Shown piece after piece: positions 33,871-43,084 of a stretch of DNA of 64,000 bases. Within the stretch, counting starts at the first letter, position 1. Each line of letters starts with the position of its first letter. The translations under genes and the position numbers were made by a program. Origin of the DNA: CBDCGS01 sp965216915 (GTDB lineage Bacteria; Pseudomonadota; Alphaproteobacteria; UBA828). The notes beneath the pieces are model-generated. The model worked only from the letters and a program-made list of their open reading frames with translations, ran no database searches and was not told the DNA's origin. The stretch lies in contig CBDCGS010000005.1 in NCBI GenBank assembly GCA_965216915.1, positions 310,001 through 374,000 of the forward strand, written 5' to 3'.

Positions 33871-36013
33871 TGATCTTCTTGCCCATCGCGCGGCGCAGGA
33901 GATCGGCCGAGCCGAGGCTGTAACCCGCGAGAACCTTGGCGATCTGCATCACCTGCTCCTGATAGATGATGACGCCGAAGGTCTCCTCCAGGATGCCGCG
34001 GAGGCTCGGGTGCAGGTAGTCGGGCTCCTCGACGCCATGCTTGCAGGCGATGTATTTCGGGATGTTGTCCATCGGCCCCGGCCGATAGAGCGCGACGAGC
34101 GCGATGATGTCCTCGAAGGCATCGGGCTTCATGCTGCGCAGCGCATCGCGCATGCCCGCGCTTTCCAGCTGGAACACGCCGACCGTCGCGCCCTCGCCGA
34201 GCATCTCGAAGGTCTTGGCGTCGTCGAGCGGCAGGTCGAGCAGATCGGGGATGTCGCCCGTGTCGCGCACCAGCGCGACGGCGTTCTCGAGCACGGTGAG
34301 CGTCTTGAGCCCGAGAAAGTCGAACTTCACGAGGCCGGCGAGCTCGGCATATTTCATCGAGAACTGGGTCACCGGCATCTCGGAGCGCGGATCGCGATAG
34401 AGCGGCACCAGCGTCTCGAGCGGCTGATCGCCGATCACCACACCCGCCGCATGGGTCGAGGCGTGGCGGTAGAGCCCCTCGAGCTTGAGCGCGATGGTCA
34501 TCAAACGATCGACGATCGGCTCCTCCGCGCGCATCGCCTGCAGCCGCGGCTCCCCATCGATGGCCTGGCCGAGCGAGACGGGGTTGGCCGGGTTGTAGGG
34601 CACCAGCTTGCAGATGCGATCGACCTGACCGTAGGGCATGCCGAGCACGCGCCCAACATCGCGCAACGCCGCGCGCGCCTGCAGCTTGCCGAAGGTGATG
34701 ATCTGCGCAACGCGATCGACGCCGTACTTGTCGCAGACATGCTCGATCACGTCGTCGCGCCGCTCCTGGCAGAAGTCGATGTCGAAATCCGGCATCGACA
34801 CGCGCTCAGGGTTGAGAAACCGCTCGAACAGAAGGCCGAAGCGCAGCGGGTCGAGATCGGTGATGGTGAGTGCCCAGGCGACCACCGAGCCGGCGCCCGA
34901 GCCACGCCCCGGCCCCACGGGGATCCCTTGCGCCTTCGCCCACTTGATGAACTCGGCGACGATCAGGAAATAGCCCGGGAACTTCATGCTGATGATGATC
35001 TCGAGCTCGTGCTCGAGACGCTCGCGGTAGGGTGTGGCGGCCTCGGCGCGTGCGGCATCGTCCATCTCGGGCGTGAACACCGCGTTCTCGAGCCGCGCTT
35101 CGAGGCCCGCGCGTGCGGCCGTGCGCAACGCATCCGCCTCGCTGCCCCCCTCGCCCACATCGAACGCCGGCAAGATCGGATCGCGCGCCGGCGCCATGTA
35201 GGCGCAGCGCCGTGCGATCACGAGCGTGTTGTCGACCGCCTCCGGCAGGTCCGCGAACAGCGCGCGCATCTCATCCGCGGGGCGAAAGCAATGCTGCGGC
35301 GTCAGGCGGCGGCGGTTCTCGTCGTCGATGTGGCTGCCATCGGCGATGCACAGCAAGGCATCGTGCGCCTCGAACATGTCCGGCGTCGCGAAGTGGGCGT
35401 CGTTGGTCGCCACGAGGGGCAGGTCGAGCGCATAGGCGAGATCGATCAGCCCGGCCTCGATGCGCGCTTCATCTTCCATCTCGTGGCGCATCAGCTCGAC
35501 ATAGAGCCGCCCCGGAAAGACCGCTGCAAGCGACGCGAGCGCGTCATGGGCAGCGCGCGCCTGGCCGGCGAGGAGATGCCGCCCCACCGCGCCCGCGGGC
35601 CCGCCGGTCAACGCGATCAACCCGTCGGCGCGGGCGGCAAGCTCATCCGGCGTCACCAAAGGCAGGCCGCCGCTCTCGCCGGCGAGGAAAGCGCGGCTCG
35701 TCAACGCCATGAGGTTGCCGTAGCCGGTCTCGTTTTGGACCAGGAGCCCGAGCCAATCGGGCCGGCGCGCGCGCTCGTCCTCGGCGTCGCGGGTGCCGAT
35801 CGCGAGGTCGCACCCAATGATCGGCTGCACGCCGCCCATGCGGCAAGCCTCCGAGAACTCGAGCGCACCGAAGAGGTTGCCCCGATCCGTCACGGCGACC
35901 GCCGGCATCGCGGCATCGCGGCAAAGCGCGACCAGCTCGCCGATCTTGATCGCGCCTTCTGACAGCGAATAGGCGGAGCGGACGCGGAGATGGACGAAAT
36001 CGGCGTGCGGCAT
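32571..36013 (-). CDS. dnaE: DNA polymerase III alpha subunit, C-terminal part frame-broken
   Basis: Replicative polymerase catalytic subunit. An unbroken 765-residue frame (36013 down to about 33860) carries the PHP domain (HLRVRSAYSLSEGAIKI; AVTDRGNLFGALEF), the palm residues PDFDIDFCQERRDDVIEHV, and IIYQEQVMQIAKVLAGYSLGSADLLRRAMGKK. The rest is recognisable in pieces in all three minus frames ([86 protein letters not shown]). The total span fits a full DnaE. The stop at 32571 is probably an artefact: removing one base lets a typical tail (NPALASEIHALAGVSDVRDA-like) continue. Sequence error is the likely cause. Confidence 0.88.
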
Positions 36014-36159
36014 GCGGCAATCCCAGAGGCAGCCGCTAAGATTCCACGGCCGGACCCGGATGTCACCGGAGAGCGCTCAGCTATCCACAGGAATCGTGCG
36101 CAAGTGCGGTTTCTGCTAGACTCGCGGGCTTAGAGAACAGTACCGCGAGGAAGGCAGAC

Positions 36160-36810
36160 ATGTCGGACGATTCCGGGCGCCGCATCTACGAGAGGGCCGA
36201 AGATCTACGCGACACCATGGGCGAAGCCATGGAAATTGCGCAGAAAAAGGCCATCCCAAAGCTCGACAAGCACTGCAAGGCGTTCATCGAGCGCTCCCCC
36301 TTCCTCTGCATCGGCACAAGCGACGAGGCGGGCAAGGCTGACGTCTCTCCGCGCGGCGACCCGCCCGGCTTCGTGCAGATCATCGACGACAGCACGCTTT
36401 TCATCCCCGACCGGCCCGGCAACAACCGGCTGGACACGATGTCGAACATCATCGCGAACCCGAATGTCGGACTGCTCTTCCTGGTGCCCGGCTACGACGA
36501 CACGCTGCGCGTCAACGGCCGCGCCAAGATCATCCACGATGACGACCTCGCCAAGGCCGCGGAGGTGCGCGGCAAGCAGCCGAAGGTCGGCATCGAGGTG
36601 TCGGTCGACGAGGCCTTCCTGCACTGCGCGAAGGCGTTCAAGCGCTCCAAACTCTGGGACCCCAACGCGCAGCAAGACCGAAGCGAGATGCCGTCGCTCG
36701 CGCGCATGATCTTGGAGCAGACCGCGCCGCCGGAGGAGCCGCCGTCGGCGGACGAGGTCAAGGACGCCGACGAGTTCGTCGAGGACAACTATCGCAAAGA
36801 GCTCTACTAG
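36160..36810 (+). CDS. Pyridoxamine 5'-phosphate oxidase-fold FMN protein, MSMEG_1061-like
   Basis: A 216-residue split-barrel flavoprotein. The core has FIERSPFLCIGTSDEAGKADVSPRGDPPGF, TLFIPDRPGNNRLDTMSNIIANPNVGLLFLVPG and DTLRVNGRAKIIHDDDL. It lacks the PdxH C-terminal block, so it is not a second PdxH; relatives are FMN- or F420-type oxidoreductases of unclear substrate. GAGGAAGG precedes the ATG. It diverges from dnaE across 146 bases. Confidence 0.85.
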   Translation: MSDDSGRRIYERAEDLRDTMGEAMEIAQKKAIPKLDKHCKAFIERSPFLCIGTSDEAGKADVSPRGDPPGFVQIIDDSTLFIPDRPGNNRLDTMSNIIANPNVGLLFLVPGYDDTLRVNGRAKIIHDDDLAKAAEVRGKQPKVGIEVSVDEAFLHCAKAFKRSKLWDPNAQQDRSEMPSLARMILEQTAPPEEPPSADEVKDADEFVEDNYRKELY

Positions 36811-36825
36811 CGCGGCCTCTACACA

Positions 36826-36856
36826 CCGTCATCCGCGGGCTTGACCCGCCGATCCA
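36826..36856. repeat. REP-like repeat
   Basis: CCGTCATCCGCGGGCTTGACCCGCCGATCCA-type palindrome; the arms pair around the CTTGA centre with one mismatch. The same family is seen at 18347-18378 and resembles intergenic repeats of other alphaproteobacteria. Confidence 0.6.
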
Positions 36857-36865
36857 AGAACACGG

Positions 36866-36904
36866 TTCACACCACCGCGCGCACCACCCGCGCGGTGGTG
36901 TGAA
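36866..36904. repeat. Perfect 16-bp inverted repeat before the cyclotransferase-like gene
   Basis: TTCACACCACCGCGCG, 7-base spacer CACCACC, CGCGCGGTGGTGTGAA. It ends 9 bases before the ATG at 36914 and would fold very stably in the mRNA leader. Confidence 0.85.
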
Positions 36905-36913
36905 CGCCTTCGA

Positions 36914-37270
36914 ATGAGCGAACATCTCTTTTCCTACGGAACGCTGCAGACCGGCGAGACGCAGCGGGCGTTGTTTGGGCGTGAGCTGGCCGGCGCGAAA
37001 GACGCGCTGCTCGGCCACCGGCCCGAGCCGATCGAGATCACCGACCCCGCCTTCCTCGCGCGTGGCGAACGCAAGCACCAGCGCACGACGGTGCCCACCG
37101 GCGATCCGGCGGATGTGATCGATGGCACCGTGTTCGCGGTCACCGCAGACGAGCTTCGCCTCTGCGATCGTTACGAACCGGCGAGCTACGCCCGCTTCAA
37201 GGTGCGCCTGCGCTCGGGCAAGGAGGCCTGGCTCTACGCGGACGCCGCGCGCTTCAAGGCGGGCAACTGA
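36914..37270 (+). CDS. Gamma-glutamylcyclotransferase-fold (AIG2-like) protein
   Basis: A 118-residue protein with the N-terminal FSYGTLQTGETQRALFGREL substrate loop and the CDRYEPASYARFKVRL motif of the GGCT/AIG2 fold. Family members cyclise gamma-glutamyl amino acids or act on glutathione breakdown products, but short AIG2-like proteins have varied or unknown activity. A strong hairpin ends 9 bases before the ATG, leaving little room for a ribosome binding site. Confidence 0.8.
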   Translation: MSEHLFSYGTLQTGETQRALFGRELAGAKDALLGHRPEPIEITDPAFLARGERKHQRTTVPTGDPADVIDGTVFAVTADELRLCDRYEPASYARFKVRLRSGKEAWLYADAARFKAGN

Positions 37271-37281
37271 CCGCGGACGCG

Positions 37282-37977
37282 CTATGGCACGGGGGACGTG
37301 TCGACCAGCACGCCGGCCTCGATCCCGACGCAGCGGTCCATGCGCGCGGCAAGCGCCGGGTTGTGGGTCGCGATCAGCGCGGCAAGCCCGGTCTCGCGCA
37401 CCAGGTCCACCAGGGCGTCGAACACGGCTGCCGAGGTCGCCTGATCGAGGTTGCCGGTAGGCTCGTCGGCGAGCAGCACGAGCGGCTCATTGGCGACCGC
37501 ACGGGCGATCGCGACACGCTGCTGCTCACCGCCGGAGAGCCGCGCGGGCCGATGGCCTTCGCGCGCGGCAAGACCGAGGCCGGCGAGCAGCGCGCTGGCG
37601 CGCGCGCGCGCCGCGAGTTTGCTAACGCCCGCGATCATCTGCGGCAGCACGACGTTCTCGAGCGCCGAGAACTCCGGCAACAGGTGATGGAACTGGTAGA
37701 CGAAGCCGAGCTTGTGCCGCCGAAGCTGGGTGCGCCGCCGGTCGCTCAAGCGCCCGCAGGCTTCCCCGCCCACCATGACCTCGCCCCCGCTCGGCCGCTC
37801 GAGCAGGCCGGCGATCTGCAGCAGGGTCGATTTGCCCGCGCCCGACGGCCCGACCAGCGCCACGATCTCCCCGGGCTGCACCGCGAGCGAGGCGCCCCTC
37901 AGCACCTCGATGGCGCTGCCGCCCTGGTAGAAGGTTTGGACGACCTCGCGAAGCTCGAGCGCGGCCGCCTCACTCAT
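37282..37977 (-). CDS. lolD: Lipoprotein-releasing ABC transporter ATPase
   Basis: Powers release of lipoproteins from the inner membrane to LolA. The 231-residue ATPase has Walker A GPSGAGKST (43-51), the signature LSGGEQQRVAIARA, and Walker B VLLADEPTGNLD. QFHHLLPEFSALENV is typical of the LolD/MacB group. It overlaps the permease gene by 8 bases, confirming partnership. Confidence 0.95.
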   Translation of the reverse strand: MSEAAALELREVVQTFYQGGSAIEVLRGASLAVQPGEIVALVGPSGAGKSTLLQIAGLLERPSGGEVMVGGEACGRLSDRRRTQLRRHKLGFVYQFHHLLPEFSALENVVLPQMIAGVSKLAARARASALLAGLGLAAREGHRPARLSGGEQQRVAIARAVANEPLVLLADEPTGNLDQATSAAVFDALVDLVRETGLAALIATHNPALAARMDRCVGIEAGVLVDTSPVP

Positions 37978-39214
37978 AGCGGAGCGCCTCGACCGGATCG
38001 AGCCGCGCCGCCCGCCACGCCGGGTAGATCGTCGCGAGGAACGCGAGCGCGAGCGTCATCAGCACGACGATGATCACCTCGGTCGGGTCGATCTTGGCCG
38101 GCAGCTGCGAGAGGAAGCGGATCTCGGGCGCGAACAGCTCGGTGTTGGTCATGCCCTCGAGCCAGGTGCGGATGGCATCGATGTGGATCGCGAACGCGAC
38201 GCCGAGCCCGACGCCGGCGAGCGTGCCGACAATGCCGATCGCCGCGCCGTTCATGAAGAAGATGCGCAGGATCTGCCCGCGCGTCGCCCCCATGGTGCGC
38301 AAGATCGCGATGTCGCGCCCCTTGTCCTTCACCACCATGATCAGGCCCGCAATGATGTTGAAGGCGGCGACCAGAACGATGAGCGTGAGGATGACGAACA
38401 TCACGTTGCGCTCGACCTGCAGCGCATTGAAGAAGTGCGCATGGGTGCGCCGCCAATCGATCACGCGCGCCCGACCGGCCACCGCGCGGGCGACGGGCGG
38501 CCACAGCGTGTCGACCCGCTCGGCATCCTCGATGACGAGCTCAATGCCGGTCACCGCCTCCTGCTTCTTGAAGTAGAGCTGCGCGAGCGCCAGCGGCATG
38601 AACACGAACGTGCTGTCATATTCGAACATGCCGATCTCGAAGGTCGCCCGCACCGGATAGGCGACCGCCCGCGGCACCGTGCCGAACGCGGTGGCGCGCC
38701 CCTCGGGCGAGATCAGCGTGATCTTGTCGCCGAGGCCGACGCCAAGCTTGGTCGCGAGGCGATGGCCGACCACGAGCCCCCCACCCTCGTCGAAGCCATC
38801 CAGAGAGCCCAGCACCAGATTGTCGGCGACCAGCTCACGGGCCGCGAGATCGGCGCCGCGCAGGCCGCGCACCAGGGCGCCCGTGGCACCGCCCTTCGCG
38901 GTCGCCATCACCTGGCCCTCGACCAGCGGGACCGCGGCGACCACACCCTCGATGGCGCGCAGCTCGGCGGCGAGGCCGTCGAAATCGCTGAGCGCGCGTT
39001 CGTGGCCGTAGACCACCATGTGGCCGTTGAGGCCGAGGATGCGGGTGAGCAGCTCCTCGCGGAAGCCGTTCATCACCGACATCACGATGATCAGCGTGGC
39101 GACGCCGAGCGCGATGCCGACGAGCGAAAAGCCCGCGATGACGGAGACGAAGCCTTCTTGCCGCCGGGCTCGGAGATAGCGAAAAGCGACTGCACGCTCG
39201 AAGGCGGAGAACAC
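37970..39214 (-). CDS. lolC: Lipoprotein-releasing ABC transporter permease (LolC/E family)
   Basis: Permease of the Lol system, 414 residues. It has an N-terminal membrane span (VSVIAGFSLVGIALGVATLIIVMSVMNGF), a large periplasmic domain, and three C-terminal spans (FVILTLIVLVAAFNIIAGLIM; GAAIGIVGTLAGVGLGVAFAIHI; ITEVIIVVLMTLALAFLATI region). A single LolC/E-type gene is present, as usual in alphaproteobacteria. Its ATG lies next to repeat copy 2. Confidence 0.94.
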   Translation of the reverse strand: MFSAFERAVAFRYLRARRQEGFVSVIAGFSLVGIALGVATLIIVMSVMNGFREELLTRILGLNGHMVVYGHERALSDFDGLAAELRAIEGVVAAVPLVEGQVMATAKGGATGALVRGLRGADLAARELVADNLVLGSLDGFDEGGGLVVGHRLATKLGVGLGDKITLISPEGRATAFGTVPRAVAYPVRATFEIGMFEYDSTFVFMPLALAQLYFKKQEAVTGIELVIEDAERVDTLWPPVARAVAGRARVIDWRRTHAHFFNALQVERNVMFVILTLIVLVAAFNIIAGLIMVVKDKGRDIAILRTMGATRGQILRIFFMNGAAIGIVGTLAGVGLGVAFAIHIDAIRTWLEGMTNTELFAPEIRFLSQLPAKIDPTEVIIVVLMTLALAFLATIYPAWRAARLDPVEALRYE

Positions 39215-39215
39215 G

Positions 39216-39321
39216 CTAGAGCAAATCCCAAGCAGGTGGGATCACCTGCGACGACGCATTTGCGTCAATTCCAATCAGGTAGAGCATTCGCGTGAGCATA
39301 GGCGAGCGTGAAATGCTCTAG
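39216..39321. repeat. Hairpin repeat element, copy 2 (complete)
   Basis: A 106-base element with terminal inverted repeats CTAGAGCA and TGCTCTAG. The first 87 bases match copy 1 at 4393-4480. It fills the space between the lolC start and the proS stop. The proS TAG lies in its right terminal CTAG, as the metal-transporter TAG does at copy 1; both genes end CGC-TAG-AGCA. Confidence 0.88.
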
Positions 39322-40625
39322 CGCAACCGCGCGACCACGGCCTCGGGCGCAAGCTCCTCGCGTTCGGCGCCGCGAGCCTTGAGCTCCACCGTTCCCGCCT
39401 TGACGCCCCGCGGGCCGACCGCGACTTGCCAAGGCAGGCCGATCAAGTCCATCTCGGCGAACTTGACGCCCGCGCGCTCCTCCCGGTCGTCATAGAGCAC
39501 GCTCACGTCGGCGCCGGTGAGCGCGTTGTAGAGGCTCTCACATGCGGCATCGCAGGCCTCATCGCCAGCACGCAGGTTGATCAGTCCCACCTTGAAGGGC
39601 GCCACCACCTCCGGCCAGATGATGCCGTCCTCGTCGTGGCTCGCCTCGATGATCGCACCGGCGAGCCGCGAGACGCCGATGCCGTAGGAGCCCATCTCGA
39701 CCGGCACCTCCGTGCCCGACGGGTCGGTCACCGTCGCACCCATCGCCTTGGAGTATTTCGTGCCGAAATAGAAGATGTGGCCGACCTCGATGCCGCGCCC
39801 CTCGTAAATCTGCTCGGCCGGGATCGGGCAGGTCGCAGCGTCGTGCTTGTCGTCGGTCGCCGCATAGAGCCTCGTCCATTGATCGACCACCGGCTGCAGA
39901 TCGTCGGCGTAGTCGATGTCGAGGCCGAGCGGGTCGGTGTCGAGCCAGGCGCGGTCGCAATAGACGGCGCTCTCGCCCGTATCGGCGAGGATGATGAACT
40001 CATGGCTCAGGTCGCCGCCGATCGCCCCGCTCTCCGCCTGCATCGGGATCGGCGTCAGGCCGAGCCGCGCGAAGGTGCGCAGATAGGCCACGAACATCTT
40101 GTTGTAGGAGCGCACGGCACCTGCGTGATCGATGTCGAAGGAGTAGTTGTCCTTCATGAAGAACTCGCGCCCGCGCATCACGCCGAAGCGCGGCCGCACC
40201 TCGTCGCGGAACTTCCACTGGATCTGATAGAGGTTCTGCGGCAGGTCGCGGTAGCTCCGCACGCTTTGCCGAAAGATATCGGTGATCACCTCCTCGTGCG
40301 TCGGGCCGTAGAGCATCGGTCGCTCGTGGCGGTCGGTGATGCGCAGCATCTCGCGGCCATAGTCGTCGTAGCGCCCGCTCTCCTGCCACAGCTCGGCCGG
40401 CTGGATCGACGGCATGAGGATCTCCTGGCAGCCCGCCGCATCCATCTCTTCGCGCACCACCTGCTCGATGTTGCGCAGCACGCGCAAGCCCAGCGGCAGC
40501 CAGCTATAGATCCCCGCGCTCGATTGGCGGATCAAGCCGGCGCGCAGCATCAGGCGATGCGAGATGATCTGCGCCTCGGCCGGGTTCTCTTTCAGGGTGG
40601 GCAGGAAGTAGCCCGAACGCCGCAT
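39318..40625 (-). CDS. proS: Prolyl-tRNA synthetase, short bacterial form
   Basis: Charges tRNA-Pro. At 435 residues it is the short form found in alphaproteobacteria, lacking the inserted editing domain of E. coli ProS. Class II motifs are clear: GIYSWLPLGLRVLRNIEQVVREEMD, ILMPSIQPAELWQESGRYDDYG, RPMLYGPTHEEVITDIF, QIQWKFRDEVRPRFGVMRGREFFMKDNYSF, and the C-terminal GIGVSRLAGAIIEASHDEDGIIWP. Such enzymes often depend on a separate editing protein; none is seen here. Confidence 0.97.
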   Translation of the reverse strand: MRRSGYFLPTLKENPAEAQIISHRLMLRAGLIRQSSAGIYSWLPLGLRVLRNIEQVVREEMDAAGCQEILMPSIQPAELWQESGRYDDYGREMLRITDRHERPMLYGPTHEEVITDIFRQSVRSYRDLPQNLYQIQWKFRDEVRPRFGVMRGREFFMKDNYSFDIDHAGAVRSYNKMFVAYLRTFARLGLTPIPMQAESGAIGGDLSHEFIILADTGESAVYCDRAWLDTDPLGLDIDYADDLQPVVDQWTRLYAATDDKHDAATCPIPAEQIYEGRGIEVGHIFYFGTKYSKAMGATVTDPSGTEVPVEMGSYGIGVSRLAGAIIEASHDEDGIIWPEVVAPFKVGLINLRAGDEACDAACESLYNALTGADVSVLYDDREERAGVKFAEMDLIGLPWQVAVGPRGVKAGTVELKARGAEREELAPEAVVARLR

Positions 40626-40758
40626 GTCGCTTCCCCGCGGAGCCGTTCAAGTGCGCGAGTTATGCCTAAAGCGCGGGCAAAGCGCAACGCGGCGGCATTC
40701 TCCGCGTGCGAGAATTCCGGCGGTCGGTGCGAACGGGGGCCGTTTCTAGACCGTTCGG

Positions 40759-41154
40759 TTAGTCGGCGGTTGCGGGAGCGCCGTCCTCCAGCGCGATGTT
40801 CGCCCTCACCACATCGCACAGTGTGCGGTTCTCGAAGGGCTTCTTGAGCGCGGCATCCGCGCCAACCACTTTTGCGATCTCCAGGAAGCTCGTGTTGTGG
40901 ATTCGCCCACCGCCAGAGATCGCGATGATCTTGACGCTCGAATAGAGACGCCGAAGCTCCGCAATCGTCTCGAGCCCCTCCTTGTTGGGCATCAGAATAT
41001 CCGTCACAACGACGTCTGCGGGATCTTCGCGCATCTTCGCAAGACACTCGTCACCATCACTGGCCTCGGTCACGCTGTGACCGTCCTGCTCGAGGGCCTG
41101 TGTCAAGGTGAGGCGAATAAGCTCCTCGTCGTCGACAACCAAAACACGCGCCAT
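40759..41154 (-). CDS. Single-domain response regulator
   Basis: A 131-residue CheY-like receiver with no output domain. The acidic pocket is DDE at 8-10, phosphoacceptor Asp52 in VVVTDILMPNKEG, Ser80 in IAISGGG and Lys105 in ALKKPFE. It lies 33 bases downstream of the sensor kinase gene on the same strand, so it is its probable partner; output must be by protein contact or phosphorelay. Confidence 0.92.
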   Translation of the reverse strand: MARVLVVDDEELIRLTLTQALEQDGHSVTEASDGDECLAKMREDPADVVVTDILMPNKEGLETIAELRRLYSSVKIIAISGGGRIHNTSFLEIAKVVGADAALKKPFENRTLCDVVRANIALEDGAPATAD

Positions 41155-41187
41155 ATGAATCCTCTCAAATAAGGGACCGTGGTTGTG

Positions 41188-42924
41188 TTACGCCACTGCG
41201 GCCAACGTGCGCCCCGCCGCGATGGGCAAATAGATTTCGAAGGTCGTGCCACCGTCGAGTTCGCTCGACACCTCGATGGCGCCGCCATGCGCTTTCACGA
41301 TGCCGTGGACCATGGCCAAGCCCATTCCCGTCCCCTCGCCGACGCACTTTGTCGTGAAAAAGGGGTCGAAGATCCGATCGGCGGTTTCATGTGACATGCC
41401 GTGACCCGTATCCTCGACCGCGAGCTTGGCGTAGCGTCCCGGAGGCACCCGTAATCGGCTGCAAACAGCGCTTTCGAAGAGCTCATCGGCCGACAGCCGA
41501 ATCGTCATCACCCCGACTTTGCCGCCCATCGCATGCACGGCGTTCGACGCCAGGTTCATCAGCACCTGATGCAATTGCGTTTCGTCGGCCAACACGGTGA
41601 CGACGTCGTCGCCAAGCTCGACGCAGACCTGGACCGTCGCGGGCAGCGTCGCGGCAAAAAGCTCCATCTCTTCCGCCACGATGCTGCGCAAATCGACGAG
41701 GTCGCGCTGGGCGTCGTCCGGGTGGCTGAAGGAGAGGATCTTGTCGACCAGCAGCGCGGCCCGTCTTGCGCTCTGCCGCACCGCGTCCAGGTTCTTGTGG
41801 GTCCGCGTGTCCGTCTCCAGCTCCCTCATCGCGAGCTCGGTGAGGCCAGTGATCGGCAGGAGCATGTTGTTGAGCTCGTGCGCGATGCCGCCGGCCAACG
41901 TGCCGAGCGATTCCATTTTCTGTGGCTGCCGCAGCTGCCCCTCCAACAGTGCGCGCTCGCGCTCCGCCTCCTTGCGCTTCGTGATATCGCGGACCACGAC
42001 GAGCACCGCCGACTCACCCATCCAAATGATCGGATTGCCGGCAGCTTCGCCGTCGAACGTTTCGCCATCGAGCCTGAGGCAAGTGAATTCACAAAACACC
42101 TGATCGTCGCCGCGGGTCGAAATTTCCTCGATCCGACGCTCGAACTGGTCGCGCACCTCCGTGTTGTAAAGGGTCCGCGCGGGGGTCCCGACCAAGCGAT
42201 CCGCCGAGCCGGCGCGAAACATCTCCACCGCACGCCGGTTCGAGAACACGATCTCGCCGTCGACTTGGACGTAAATGGCGTCGGGCAAGGTCTCGATGAT
42301 CCGCTGATGATGGAGGTCACGCTCACGCAGCTCCGCCTCGGCCCGAATCCTCCTCCGCTCCTGGTCGCGCGCGCGGATCACGAAGGCACAGCTTCGCGTC
42401 AACGGCCCGAGGCTCTCGATCAACTGATCGTCGTAGCCGCCCGGACGGTTCGCGATTCCGAGCATGCCGACGAGCTCGGCGCCGACATGGAACGGAAGGC
42501 CGAGAAACGCGTTGAGCGGCGGATGTCCGTGCGGCGTCCCAGCCGCCCGGGGATCATCCTTTGGCGCGTTCGACACAACGGCCCTGCCCGAAGTCAGAAC
42601 GTGACCGAAGAGGGTCTCCGGATTGCGAAATTCCAAGCCGTTCGGGGCGTTCTCTTCAAAGAAACGACGCGTTTCGTCGTCCCAGGCAACGTTGGTGATG
42701 GCGAAGGTCTTGAGATAGGCAGATCCGTCGGAATCGTGGCGCACCTCCCCGATGAATCCGTACTCGCTGTCGGTCAGTTCGAGCACATATTTCAGAAGGT
42801 CGTCGAAGGCCTTACGCAGATCGACTTCGCTGTAGAACCGCGTTTGAATTTCGACGAGCATCAAGCCGATATTCTGCTCGAGGCTGGCCTTGTCTCCATC
42901 GGAGCGGGCAACCGCTGATATCAT
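41188..42924 (-). CDS. GAF-PAS sensor histidine kinase
   Basis: A 578-residue kinase without membrane segments, so cytoplasmic. Residues about 40-185 are a GAF domain (LEFRNPETLFGHVLTSGRAVVSN; LNAFLGLPFHVGAELVGMLGIANRPGGY), about 203-320 a PAS domain (RIIETLPDAIYVQVDGEIVFSNRRAVEMF), His349 in LAGGIAHELNNML is the phosphorylation site, and about 450-570 is the ATPase (LMNLASNAVHAMGG; VEDTGHGMSHETADRIFDPFFTTKCVGEGTGMGLAMVHGI). The signal is unknown. It is transcribed with the single-domain regulator. Confidence 0.93.
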   Translation of the reverse strand: MISAVARSDGDKASLEQNIGLMLVEIQTRFYSEVDLRKAFDDLLKYVLELTDSEYGFIGEVRHDSDGSAYLKTFAITNVAWDDETRRFFEENAPNGLEFRNPETLFGHVLTSGRAVVSNAPKDDPRAAGTPHGHPPLNAFLGLPFHVGAELVGMLGIANRPGGYDDQLIESLGPLTRSCAFVIRARDQERRRIRAEAELRERDLHHQRIIETLPDAIYVQVDGEIVFSNRRAVEMFRAGSADRLVGTPARTLYNTEVRDQFERRIEEISTRGDDQVFCEFTCLRLDGETFDGEAAGNPIIWMGESAVLVVVRDITKRKEAERERALLEGQLRQPQKMESLGTLAGGIAHELNNMLLPITGLTELAMRELETDTRTHKNLDAVRQSARRAALLVDKILSFSHPDDAQRDLVDLRSIVAEEMELFAATLPATVQVCVELGDDVVTVLADETQLHQVLMNLASNAVHAMGGKVGVMTIRLSADELFESAVCSRLRVPPGRYAKLAVEDTGHGMSHETADRIFDPFFTTKCVGEGTGMGLAMVHGIVKAHGGAIEVSSELDGGTTFEIYLPIAAGRTLAAVA

Positions 42925-43084
42925 TTTCTGTCCGGTTCAAGCGCCGGCGCACGCAATGCGCGCACCCAAAGGAAATTTCTTGAAAACTATGATCGTCGCG
43001 TTTTGAACGACTATTCAGCTTGTCGGAGGGCCCTGAAAATTTTGTTAATCGGGGCCTGCGGCGGCGCCGACACAAGCCGCTCTC

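Noticed and set aside
42925..43084. Clear sigma-70 promoter for the histidine kinase gene
   Set aside because: The region is A+T-richer than its surroundings but I find no -35/-10 pair with acceptable spacing.
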